A DNA stretch of 64,000 bases, taken from assembly GCF_030403745.1 (NCBI RefSeq), contig NZ_JAQMWP010000008.1:1-64000 (forward strand). The letters are read 5' to 3'. The stretch is from Streptomyces sp. S.PB5. GTDB lineage: Bacteria; Actinomycetota; Actinomycetes; Streptomycetales; Streptomycetaceae. The first letter of the stretch is position 1. Each line of letters opens with the position of its first letter. Under the pieces are notes generated by a model. It saw only the letters and a program-made list of their open reading frames with translations, was not told the DNA's origin and did not search any database. The position numbers and the translations under genes are program-made. Positions 1-7,476 of the stretch are shown here, one piece after another.

Positions 1-74
1 CACAACCTCGCCCTCACCGGATAGTTCAACGGGCCGCGCAACGACCAACCGTGCCCGAGGCGACCCGAAGATCA

Positions 75-195
75 TTTACGGGACGGCCCTTAGGGGCGCG
101 GGGCTGCATCACTGTGCGGCTCCGCCGCGCGGGCGCGACCAGCCACAAACAACCGGCACCCGCGCAGCAACAACAACCCCCACGACGAATAGGCG
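75..195. repeat. Streptomyces-type intergenic repeat
   Basis: This stretch downstream of the DeoR-family gene contains AGGGGCGCGGGG, a GC-rich hairpin-prone centre and GCGCGACCAGCCAC. That combination is a variant of a sequence seen in many Streptomyces intergenic regions. No coding potential is evident between the window start and base 203. Identification is from memory of the motif, not from a search. Confidence 0.45.
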
Positions 196-203
196 AAGAA
201 AAC

Positions 204-1160
204 CTAACGCCGCCGCATATCAGCAACCCGCGCCGCAGCCCGCTGCTCCGACCCGGGCGCCGGTTCACTCAGAACCGACGTCGCCCTGAGCCCCGCCGCG
301 CCGCCGGACGGCACCCGCCGAGGTCCCGGGAGGGACACGTCTCGGCGCGGCTGGCGCGGGGGGACGGAATCACTCCCCGACGCCCCGGCGACAGCGATCT
401 GCACACCCTGGTCGGCCAGCGCCTGCAACTCCGTGGCCGCACGGTCGTCGTGCGCCGGCGGTTCGTCGGTCACCAGCCGGGTGATCACATCGGTCGGCAC
501 GGTCTGGAACATCGTGTCCGTACCCAGCTTGGTGTGATCGGCGAGCACGACCACCTCCGCGGCGGCCTGCACCAACGCCCGGTCGACGGACGCCGACAGC
601 ATGTTGGACGTGGACAGCCCGCGCTCGGCGGTGAGACCGCTGCCGGAGAGGAAGGCCCGTGACACCCGCAGCCCCTGCAGGGACTGCTCCGCGCCGGAGC
701 CGACCAGCGCATAGTTGGAGCCCCGCAGTGTGCCGCCGGTCATCACTACTTCCACCCGGTTGGCATGGGCCAACGCCTGAGCCACCAACAGGGAGTTGGT
801 GACGACGGTCAGCCCGGGTACGCGAGCGAGCCGACGGGCCAGCTCCTGTGTCGTCGTACCCGCCCCGACCACGATGGCTTCGCCCTCTTCGACGAAGTTC
901 GCGGCGAGGTCGGCGATGGCCGTCTTCTCAGCGGTCGCGAGATGTGATTTCTGCGGAAAGCCGGACTCCCGCGTGAACCCGCCCGGCAATACCGCACCGC
1001 CATGCCGGCGGTCGAGGAGTCCTTCTGCCTCCAGTGCGCGCACGTCCCGCCGTACGGTCACTTCGGAGGTCTGGACGACGCGGGCGAGCTCACGGAGCGA
1101 CACGGCCCCGTTCGCTCGCACCATTTCGAGGATCAATTGGCGACGTTCTGCAGCGAACAC
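204..1160 (-). CDS. DeoR/GlpR-family transcriptional regulator
   Basis: This 318-residue protein starts at GTG 1160. Residues about 5-55 form a DeoR-type winged helix-turn-helix (SLRELARVVQTSEVTVRRDV is its core), followed by the family hinge RRHGGAVLP. Residues about 75-235 are the isomerase-like sugar-phosphate sensor domain, with VVVGAGTTTQELA and VLADHTKLG. Family members are usually 250-260 residues and sense phosphorylated sugars or (deoxy)ribose phosphates. The last ~65 residues are Pro/Arg/Ser-rich and lie outside the domain, so they are either a lineage-specific tail or an unselected read-through. No Shine-Dalgarno is visible before the GTG. It lies at the edge of a nucleoside catabolism region, so control of deoxynucleoside genes is possible but unproven. 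Confidence 0.85.
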   Translation of the reverse strand: MFAAERRQLILEMVRANGAVSLRELARVVQTSEVTVRRDVRALEAEGLLDRRHGGAVLPGGFTRESGFPQKSHLATAEKTAIADLAANFVEEGEAIVVGAGTTTQELARRLARVPGLTVVTNSLLVAQALAHANRVEVVMTGGTLRGSNYALVGSGAEQSLQGLRVSRAFLSGSGLTAERGLSTSNMLSASVDRALVQAAAEVVVLADHTKLGTDTMFQTVPTDVITRLVTDEPPAHDDRAATELQALADQGVQIAVAGASGSDSVPPRQPRRDVSLPGPRRVPSGGAAGLRATSVLSEPAPGSEQRAAARVADMRRR

Positions 1161-1187
1161 GAAACTGACAGTAACCCCAACGACCGT

Positions 1188-1200
1188 CTGCTTTCAGCAG
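1188..1200. promoter_or_regulatory. inverted repeat upstream of deoR-like gene
   Basis: CTGCT-TTC-AGCAG, a 5-bp inverted repeat, lies 28 bp upstream of the GTG of the DeoR-family gene. It could be an autoregulatory site. It does not resemble the CTACGCGCGTAG palindrome found elsewhere in the window. The evidence is the symmetry alone. Confidence 0.25.
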
Positions 1201-1337
1201 TTTGCGCCGAATAACAGAAGTTGTTCGCACAGAAGAGTCGGAAGTGGTATAGAGCCTACGCCTGGTGCTTATGCCGCACGAATGGTCGACAACTCCCTGT
1301 GACCAGCGGGGAATCGCTTTCGGCCGCCGCCGTCGGC

Positions 1338-2786
1338 CTAGCTCTCGCCGGTCTCCTTACGGGTATGGAGCTGTCGTGCCACCTCCGCGATCGACCCCGA
1401 AAGGGACGGGTACACGGTGAACGCGTTCGCGATCTGTTCGACGGTCAGGTTGTTGTCGACGGCGATCGAGATCGGATGGATCAGCTCCGAGGCACGCGGT
1501 GCGACGACGACACCGCCGACGACGATCCCGGTACCGGGACGGCAGAAGATCTTGACGAAGCCGTCGCGGATGCCCTGCATCTTGGCGCGCGGGTTGCGCA
1601 GCAGCGGCAGCTTGACGACCCGGGCGTCGATCTTGCCCGCGTCCACGTCGGCCTGCGTGTAGCCGACGGTGGCGATCTCGGGGTCGGTGAAGACGTTGGA
1701 GGAGACGGTCTTCAGGTTCAGCGGAGCCACCGCGTCGCCGAGGAAGTGGTACATGGCGATACGGCCCTGCATGGCGGCGACGGACGCGAGCGCGAAGACG
1801 CCGGTCACGTCACCGGCGGCGTACACGCCGGGAGCCGTCGTCCTGGACACCTTGTCGGTCCAGATGTGCCCGGACTCGCGCACCTTGACCCCGGCCTCCT
1901 CAAGACCGAGACCGGCACTGTTGGGGATGGCGCCGACGGCCATGAGGCAGTGGGTGCCGGAGATGACGCGGCCGTCGGAGAGGGTGACCTCGACGCGGTC
2001 GCCGACCCGCTTGGCGGCGGCGGCGCGGGAGCGGGCCATGACGTTCATGCCGCGGCGCCGGAAGACGTCCTCGAGGACGGCGGCGGCGTCCGGGTCCTCG
2101 CCGGGCAGCACGCGGTCGCGGGACGACACGAGGGTGACCTTGGAGCCCAGCGCCTGGTAGGCACCGGCGAACTCGGCACCCGTGACACCCGACCCGACCA
2201 CGATGAGCTCCTCGGGCAGCTCGGTGAGGTCGTACACCTGCGTCCAGTTGAAGATGCGCTCGCCGTCGGGCAGGGCGTCGGGGACCTCGCGGGGGTGGCC
2301 GCCGGTCGCGATGAGGACGGCGTCGGCGGTGAGGGTCTCCTCGGTGCCGTCGGCGGCGGTGACGACGACCTTGCGGGAGCCGTCGAGGGCCTGCATGCCC
2401 TCAAGACGCCCACGGCCGCGCAGCACCCGGGCGCCGGCGCGCGTGACGGAGGCGGTGATGTCGTGCGACTGCGCGAGCGCGAGCCGCTTCACACGCCGGT
2501 TGACCTTCCCGAGGTCCACGCCCACGACCCGGGCCGCCTGCTCCAGGGGTGGCGTGTCGTCGGCGACGATGATGCCGAGCTCTTCGTACGACGAGTCGAA
2601 GGTGGTCATCACCTCGGCCGTAGCGATAAGGGTCTTCGACGGCACGCAGTCGGTCAGCACCGACGCTCCGCCCAGACCGTCGCAGTCGACGACGGTCACC
2701 TCCGCGCCGAGCTGCGCCGCGACCAGCGCCGCTTCGTATCCGCCGGGTCCGCCACCGATGATCACGATCCGAGTCACGTACTCCAT
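1338..2786 (-). CDS. lpdA: LpdA-type NAD(P)H-quinone dehydrogenase / flavoprotein
   Basis: A 482-residue pyridine-nucleotide-disulfide oxidoreductase-like flavoprotein. The N-terminal FAD site is IIGGGPGGYEAA (residues about 9-20) and a second Rossmann motif is VVGSGVTGAEFAGAY. The FAD/dimer signature GAIPNSAGLGLE and GVYAAGDVTG follow. The redox loop reads GGASVLTDCVPSK: the first active-site Cys of lipoamide dehydrogenases is Ser42 here and only Cys47 remains. The C-terminal HPHPT catalytic motif of true lipoamide dehydrogenase is replaced by VYPSLSGS. This matches the LpdA (Rv3303c-like) quinone reductase group rather than the E3 subunit of 2-oxoacid dehydrogenases. Start ATG 2786 has a weak GGGA upstream. 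It is likely monocistronic. Confidence 0.85.
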   Translation of the reverse strand: MEYVTRIVIIGGGPGGYEAALVAAQLGAEVTVVDCDGLGGASVLTDCVPSKTLIATAEVMTTFDSSYEELGIIVADDTPPLEQAARVVGVDLGKVNRRVKRLALAQSHDITASVTRAGARVLRGRGRLEGMQALDGSRKVVVTAADGTEETLTADAVLIATGGHPREVPDALPDGERIFNWTQVYDLTELPEELIVVGSGVTGAEFAGAYQALGSKVTLVSSRDRVLPGEDPDAAAVLEDVFRRRGMNVMARSRAAAAKRVGDRVEVTLSDGRVISGTHCLMAVGAIPNSAGLGLEEAGVKVRESGHIWTDKVSRTTAPGVYAAGDVTGVFALASVAAMQGRIAMYHFLGDAVAPLNLKTVSSNVFTDPEIATVGYTQADVDAGKIDARVVKLPLLRNPRAKMQGIRDGFVKIFCRPGTGIVVGGVVVAPRASELIHPISIAVDNNLTVEQIANAFTVYPSLSGSIAEVARQLHTRKETGES

Positions 2787-2882
2787 TGTCCCGCACGCTT
2801 CAAGGTGCTACTGCCCGGGGGCCCGCCCGAGACGTCACTGTTACGGGAGTGACGCCCGATGCCGCTGCCGTACCCTCTCCCC

Positions 2883-3320
2883 ATGTCGCTCTACGCCGCC
2901 TACGCCGGCAACCTCGACGCGCGGCTGATGACCCGCCGCGCACCGCACTCGCCGATGCGCGCGACCGGGTGGCTGAACGGGTGGCGGCTGACCTTCGGCG
3001 GCGAGCAGATGGGCTGGGAGGGCGCGCTCGCGACGATCGTCGAGGACCCCGACTCCCAGGTCTTCGTCGCGCTGTACGACATCGCGCCGATGGACGAGGA
3101 CTCCCTGGACCGCTGGGAGGGTGTCGGCCTCGGCATCTACCGCCGGATGCGGGTCCGGGTGCACACCCTGGAGAGCGAGGAGTCGGCCTGGCTGTACGTC
3201 CTCGACGCGTACGAGGGCGGCCTGCCGTCGGCGCGCTACCTCGGGGAGATCGCGGACGCCGCGGAGTCGGCGGGCGCACCGCACGACTACGTGATGGAAC
3301 TGCGCAAGCGCCCTTGCTGA
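2883..3320 (+). CDS. gamma-glutamylcyclotransferase-like protein
   Basis: A GGCT/AIG2-like protein of 145 residues from ATG 2883. The fold-starting motif is YAAYAGNLD, the counterpart of the Y-G-S-N-L loop that binds the gamma-glutamyl group. The Glu in LDRWEGVGLG aligns with the catalytic acid of the family. An alternative ATG at 2859 adds eight residues (PLPYPLP-rich) and is less likely. Family members cleave gamma-glutamyl amides or peptides to 5-oxoproline, but the substrate here cannot be read from sequence. It is convergent with nothing and sits just upstream of the punA promoter. Confidence 0.75.
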   Translation: MSLYAAYAGNLDARLMTRRAPHSPMRATGWLNGWRLTFGGEQMGWEGALATIVEDPDSQVFVALYDIAPMDEDSLDRWEGVGLGIYRRMRVRVHTLESEESAWLYVLDAYEGGLPSARYLGEIADAAESAGAPHDYVMELRKRPC

Positions 3321-3416
3321 GCACTCAGGGCTCTCTTCGTGCCCCATGGATCACTCCGGTCACACCCTTGGTTGGAAACGACAAGACAACGATCGATATC
3401 CCGTTCGCTCTGTCAT

Positions 3417-3428
3417 CTACGCGCGTAG
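3417..3428. promoter_or_regulatory. nucleoside-regulon palindrome, punA copy
   Basis: CTACGCGCGTAG, a perfect 12-bp palindrome 19 bp upstream of the punA ATG. The 3' half supplies the first bases of a possible -10 (TAGGCG 3426-3431). A second possible -10, TACGCT, is at 3441-3446, exactly 7 nt before a GTG at 3454. The same palindrome precedes deoC, add and the nucleoside ABC operon, which points to a common repressor. Confidence 0.7.
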
Positions 3429-3447
3429 GCGGAAACCGGCTACGCTC

Positions 3448-4278
3448 ATGCGCGTGAACGCATCTCTTCTTCCGGACGACATCCAGGGCGACCCCCACGC
3501 CGCCGCCGACGCCGCCGCCGCGCGCCTGCGCGAACTGACCGGCGCCGAGACCCACGACGTCGCCCTCGTGATGGGCTCCGGCTGGGCACCGGCCGTGGAC
3601 GCCCTCGGCGCTCCCGACGCCGAGTTCCAGGTCACCGAGCTGCCCGGTTTCCCGCCGCCGGCGGTGGAGGGCCACGGCGGCAAGATCCGCTCGTACAAGA
3701 TCGGCGAGAAGCGCGCTCTGGTCTTCCTGGGCCGCACGCACTACTACGAGGGCCGTGGCGTCGCGGCGGTCGCCCACGGTGTCCGCACCGCGGTGGCGGC
3801 CGGCTGCAAGACGATCGTGCTGACCAACGGCTGCGGCGGCCTCCGCGAGGGCATGCGCCCCGGCCAGCCGGTCCTCATCAGCGACCACATCAACCTCACG
3901 GCGACGTCCCCGATCGTCGGCGCGAACTTCGTGGACCTGACGGACCTGTACTCGCCGCGCCTGCGCGCCCTGTGCAAGGAGATCGACCCCACGCTGGAGG
4001 AGGGCGTCTACGCCCAGTTCCCCGGCCCGCACTACGAGACGCCGGCGGAGATCCGGATGGCCCGGGTGATCGGGGCCGACCTGGTGGGCATGTCGACGGT
4101 GCTGGAGGCGATCGCGGCGCGTGAGGCGGGGGCGGAGGTGCTGGGCATCTCGCTGGTCACCAACCTCGCGGCGGGTATGACGGGCGAGCCCCTGAACCAC
4201 GAGGAGGTCCTCCAGGCGGGCCGCGACTCGGCGACCCAGATGGGCGCGCTGCTGGGCCAGGTGCTGGGCCGGCTGTAA
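3448..4278 (+). CDS. punA: purine-nucleoside phosphorylase
   Basis: A trimeric (class II) purine nucleoside phosphorylase of 276 residues from ATG 3448; GTG 3454 is an equally good start and would give a leaderless mRNA. It catalyses phosphorolysis of (deoxy)inosine and guanosine to base plus (deoxy)ribose-1-phosphate. The phosphate loop is VMGSGWAP. Other family motifs are LGRTHYYEGRG, LTNGCGGLREGMRPGQ, SDHINLT, GPHYETPAEIR and the purine-binding VGMSTVLEA. The sugar-phosphate product is the substrate expected for the mutase encoded next. The palindromic operator at 3417-3428 places it under the nucleoside regulon. Confidence 0.93.
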   Translation: MRVNASLLPDDIQGDPHAAADAAAARLRELTGAETHDVALVMGSGWAPAVDALGAPDAEFQVTELPGFPPPAVEGHGGKIRSYKIGEKRALVFLGRTHYYEGRGVAAVAHGVRTAVAAGCKTIVLTNGCGGLREGMRPGQPVLISDHINLTATSPIVGANFVDLTDLYSPRLRALCKEIDPTLEEGVYAQFPGPHYETPAEIRMARVIGADLVGMSTVLEAIAAREAGAEVLGISLVTNLAAGMTGEPLNHEEVLQAGRDSATQMGALLGQVLGRL

Positions 4279-4363
4279 CCGGGCCCGAGCTTCCCATGCC
4301 CCCGTCGCTGGGGGCTGCCGCCCTCGGACGGGCTGAGTGATGCGGACCGGCGTTCACAGAATT

Positions 4364-4440
4364 CAGCCCCTCCGGCGTTTGAGGAGCGGGGGTCCAGGGG
4401 GCAGCGCCCCCTGGGACGGGAATGGGTAAGGGCGGCGGGG
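4364..4440. repeat. intergenic repeat, copy A
   Basis: CAGCCCCTCCGGCGTTTGAG followed by GAGCGGGGGTCC and AGGGGGCAGCGCCCCCT, which forms a hairpin. The same sequence recurs almost letter for letter at about 32159-32240. The copy lies between punA and the sugar-phosphate mutase gene, where the hairpin may act as a terminator or attenuator. This repeat type is common in Streptomyces genomes. Confidence 0.7.
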
Positions 4441-4499
4441 GCGAAAACCCCCGGCGGAACCCCACCCCCACCACACACGAACACGAGAGGTTGCCCGAC

Positions 4500-6185
4500 G
4501 TGCACGACGATCTCATCGCACGAGCCAAGACCTGGCTGGCCGAGGACCCCGACACGGAAACCCGTGACGAACTCGCCAAGCTCATCGAGGCCGGAGACGT
4601 CACCGAACTCACCGCCCGCTTCAGCGGCACCCTCCAGTTCGGCACGGCGGGCCTGCGGGGCGAACTCGGCGCCGGCCCCATGCGTATGAACCGCACCGTC
4701 GTCATCCGCGCCGCCGCCGGCCTCGCCGCGTACCTCAAGGCCAAGGGCCAGACCGACGGCCTCGTCGTCATCGGCTACGACGCCCGCCACAAGTCCGCCG
4801 ACTTCGCCCGCGACACGGCGTCCGTGATGACCGGCGCAGGCCTGCGCGCAGCCGTGCTCCCGCACCCCCTCCCCACCCCCGTCCTGGCCTACGCCATAAG
4901 GCACCTCGGCGCGGTGGCCGGCGTGGAGGTCACGGCCAGCCACAACCCGCCCCGCGACAACGGCTACAAGGTCTACCTCGGCGACGGCTCCCAGATCGTC
5001 CCGCCCGCCGACGCGGAGATCGCGGCGGAGATCGACGCGATCGTCTCCCTCGACGACGTCCCCCGCCCGGAGGCCGGCTGGGAGACCCTCGACGACGCCG
5101 TCCTGAACGCCTACCTCGCCCGCACGGACGCCGTCCTCGCCCCGGACTCCCCGCGCACCGCCCGCACCGTCTACACGGCGATGCACGGCGTCGGCAAGGA
5201 CACCCTCCTCGCCGCCTTCGCCCGCGCCGGCTTCCCCGCCCCGGAACTCGTCGCCGAGCAGGCCGAGCCCGACCCGGACTTCCCGACCGTCGCCTTCCCC
5301 AACCCGGAAGAGCCCGGCGCGATGGACCTCGCCTTCGCGAAGGCCCGCGAGACCGACCCCGATCTGGTCGTCGCCAACGACCCGGACGCCGACCGCTGCG
5401 CCGTGGCCGTGAAGGAGCGCCGTGAGGGCGGGGACTGGCGGATGCTGCGCGGCGACGAGGTCGGCGCCCTGCTCGCCGCGCACCTGGTCCGCCGCGGCGC
5501 CCAGGGCACCTTCGCCGAGTCGATCGTCTCCTCCTCGCTCCTCGGCCGGATCGCCGAGAAGGCGGGTCTGCCGTACGAGGAGACCCTCACCGGTTTCAAG
5601 TGGATCGCCCGCGTGGACGGCCTGCGCTACGGCTACGAGGAGGCCCTCGGCTACTGCGTGGACCCGGAGGGCGTACGGGACAAGGACGGCATCACCGCCG
5701 CCCTGCTCATCACGGAGCTGGCGTCCGAGCTGAAGGAGGAGGGCCGCACCCTGCTCGACCTCCTCGACGACCTCGCCGTCGAGCACGGGCTGCACGCCAC
5801 CGACCAGCTCTCGGTGCGCGTCGAGGACCTGTCGGTCATCGCGGACGCCATGCGGCGCCTGCGCGAGCAGCCGCCGACCGAGCTCGCGGGCCTCGCCGTC
5901 ACGAGGGCCGAGGACCTCACGCAGGGCACGGACAAGCTGCCGCCCACGGACGGGCTGCGGTACACGCTCGACGGCGCCCGTGTCATCGTCCGCCCCAGCG
6001 GCACCGAGCCCAAGCTCAAGTGCTACCTGGAGGTCGTCGTCCCGGTCGGCACCCACGCCGACCTGCCCGCGGCCCACGCGAAGGCGTCGGACCTGCTGAC
6101 GACGATCAAGCGGGACCTGTCGGCGGCGGCCGGTATCTGGACGCCGTTGGGGTGCCCCGACCGACCGGGGCACCCCAACGGGTGA
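4500..6185 (+). CDS. phosphohexomutase/phosphopentomutase (PGM2-like)
   Basis: An alpha-D-phosphohexomutase superfamily enzyme of 561 residues from GTG 4500, with GAGAGG 9 nt upstream; a 26-codon extension to ATG 4422 would translate the intergenic repeat and is rejected. The four domains are visible: the phosphoserine loop VTASHNPPRDNGYKVY, the Mg2+ loop NDPDADRCAVA, the sugar loop RGDEVGAL and the C-terminal phosphate loop RPSGTEPKLKCYLE. Such proteins are annotated as phosphoglucomutase/phosphomannomutase. The position between punA and deoC suggests it converts (deoxy)ribose-1-phosphate to the 5-phosphate, as PGM2-like enzymes do. That is an inference from context. The 3' end of the gene contains a terminator-like hairpin. 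Confidence 0.88.
   Translation: MHDDLIARAKTWLAEDPDTETRDELAKLIEAGDVTELTARFSGTLQFGTAGLRGELGAGPMRMNRTVVIRAAAGLAAYLKAKGQTDGLVVIGYDARHKSADFARDTASVMTGAGLRAAVLPHPLPTPVLAYAIRHLGAVAGVEVTASHNPPRDNGYKVYLGDGSQIVPPADAEIAAEIDAIVSLDDVPRPEAGWETLDDAVLNAYLARTDAVLAPDSPRTARTVYTAMHGVGKDTLLAAFARAGFPAPELVAEQAEPDPDFPTVAFPNPEEPGAMDLAFAKARETDPDLVVANDPDADRCAVAVKERREGGDWRMLRGDEVGALLAAHLVRRGAQGTFAESIVSSSLLGRIAEKAGLPYEETLTGFKWIARVDGLRYGYEEALGYCVDPEGVRDKDGITAALLITELASELKEEGRTLLDLLDDLAVEHGLHATDQLSVRVEDLSVIADAMRRLREQPPTELAGLAVTRAEDLTQGTDKLPPTDGLRYTLDGARVIVRPSGTEPKLKCYLEVVVPVGTHADLPAAHAKASDLLTTIKRDLSAAAGIWTPLGCPDRPGHPNG
6144..6181 (+). terminator. hairpin terminator embedded in the end of the mutase gene
   Basis: CCGTTGGGGTGCCCC (6144-6158) and GGGGCACCCCAACGG (6167-6181) form a perfect 15-bp stem with an 8-nt loop. 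It lies wholly within the last codons of the mutase gene, whose TGA is 6183-6185. There is no strong U tract, which is usual for Streptomyces. Confidence 0.75.
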
Positions 6186-6281
6186 TTTCACCAGGCCGGT
6201 TGACGCGCGCTGCGGCCCCCGGCCCCCTCCCCGGGAAACGGTGGACGGACACCCCCGTCCACCGAGCCCCGGAGCCGCCCC

Positions 6282-7466
6282 GTGTCCTGGACCGCCCCCG
6301 AAACCGCCCCCGGCGGCAGCATCCCGGGCAGCCGGCGACCCGGGACCAACCGCGGCCCCCACCGCCCGGCCGTACACGCCCTGCGGCACGCGGCCCCGGC
6401 GCTGGCCGCCTTCCTCGCCGTACGCCTAGCGGGTCTGCTGTTCCTCGCGCTGTGGGCGCATCACCAGGATCACGGTGTCTGGCCGATCCTGGCGCGGCAG
6501 TGGGACTCGAAGTGGTACCTCGGGATCGCGGACCACGGTTACGCCCGTGAAGTCGGCCCCAAGGGCAACAACCTGGCGTTCTTCCCGCTCTACCCGGTCC
6601 TCGTCAAGGCGGTCGCGGCCGTCACCCCCGGCACCCGCGCCACCACCGGCCTGTGCCTCGCCGTCGCCGCCTCCTTCCTCGCGGCCTGGGGCGTCTTCGC
6701 GGTCGGCGACCGGCTGTACGGCCGCCGGGTCGGCGTACTGCTCACCACCCTGTGGGCGGCGTTCCCGGTCGGCCTGGTGCAGTGGATGGGGTACACCGAA
6801 TCCCTGTTCACGGCGCTGGCGGCCTGGTCCCTGTACGCCCTGCTGGCCCGCCGCTGGCTCATGGCGGCGGCCCTTGCCGTGCTCGCCGGTCTGACCCGCC
6901 CGACCGGCATCGCGCTGGCGGCCGCCGTCACCGTGACGGCCCTGCTGTCCCTGCGCCGCGGCTTCTCCGTGCCCGCGCTGACGGCCGCTGTCCTCGCCCC
7001 GCTCGGCTGGTGCGGGTTCATCGCGTGGGTGGGGCTTCGGGTGGGCCGCTGGGACGGCTACTTCGCCGAACAGCGGGTGTGGAGCAACGAGATGGACGGC
7101 GGCCGGCGCACCCTGCGCGAGATCCGCCATCTGCTGGTGCGGGACGCGAGCCCGCATCTCTTCCTGGTCATGGTGACGCTGGTGCTGGTCGCCGCGGTGG
7201 CCCTGTTCGCGCTGTCGGCGCGCGACCGCCAGCCGCTCCCCCTGCTGGTCTTCACGGGCGTGACCCTGCTCATCGTCCTGACCAGCGGCGGCGTCTACTT
7301 CCCCCGCGCCCGCTATCTCCTCCCGGCCTTCCCGCTCCTCCTCTCCCTGGCCCTGCGCCTCTCCGCCGCCGCCCGCCGCCACCGGGTCGTCGTCCTGACG
7401 GCGGCGGTGGCGGGCTCGATGTACTGGGGGGCGCACATGGCGCTGGTGTGGCCGGGAGCGCCGTGA
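6282..7466 (+). CDS. PIG-V-like mannosyltransferase, membrane protein
   Basis: A 394-residue polytopic membrane protein from GTG 6282. It has the PIG-V / GPI-mannosyltransferase-2-like signature: WDSKWYLGIADHGY near residue 70 followed by LAFFPLYPVLVK. Between them and the C terminus are about eight to ten hydrophobic segments. These GT-C enzymes use polyprenyl-phosphate sugars as donors, and the acceptor here is unknown. The first ~45 residues are Pro/Gly/Arg-rich and cytosolic. The gene is convergent with the PH-domain gene, with only 10 bp between their stops. Confidence 0.75.
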   Translation: MSWTAPETAPGGSIPGSRRPGTNRGPHRPAVHALRHAAPALAAFLAVRLAGLLFLALWAHHQDHGVWPILARQWDSKWYLGIADHGYAREVGPKGNNLAFFPLYPVLVKAVAAVTPGTRATTGLCLAVAASFLAAWGVFAVGDRLYGRRVGVLLTTLWAAFPVGLVQWMGYTESLFTALAAWSLYALLARRWLMAAALAVLAGLTRPTGIALAAAVTVTALLSLRRGFSVPALTAAVLAPLGWCGFIAWVGLRVGRWDGYFAEQRVWSNEMDGGRRTLREIRHLLVRDASPHLFLVMVTLVLVAAVALFALSARDRQPLPLLVFTGVTLLIVLTSGGVYFPRARYLLPAFPLLLSLALRLSAAARRHRVVVLTAAVAGSMYWGAHMALVWPGAP

Positions 7467-7476
7467 CGCCGCCCTC

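Noticed and set aside
204..1160. Assigning the DeoR-family protein as the regulator of the CTACGCGCGTAG sites
   Set aside because: Its own upstream region lacks the palindrome, and DeoR-family proteins often bind repeated half-sites of another type. Position alone is insufficient, so it is left open.
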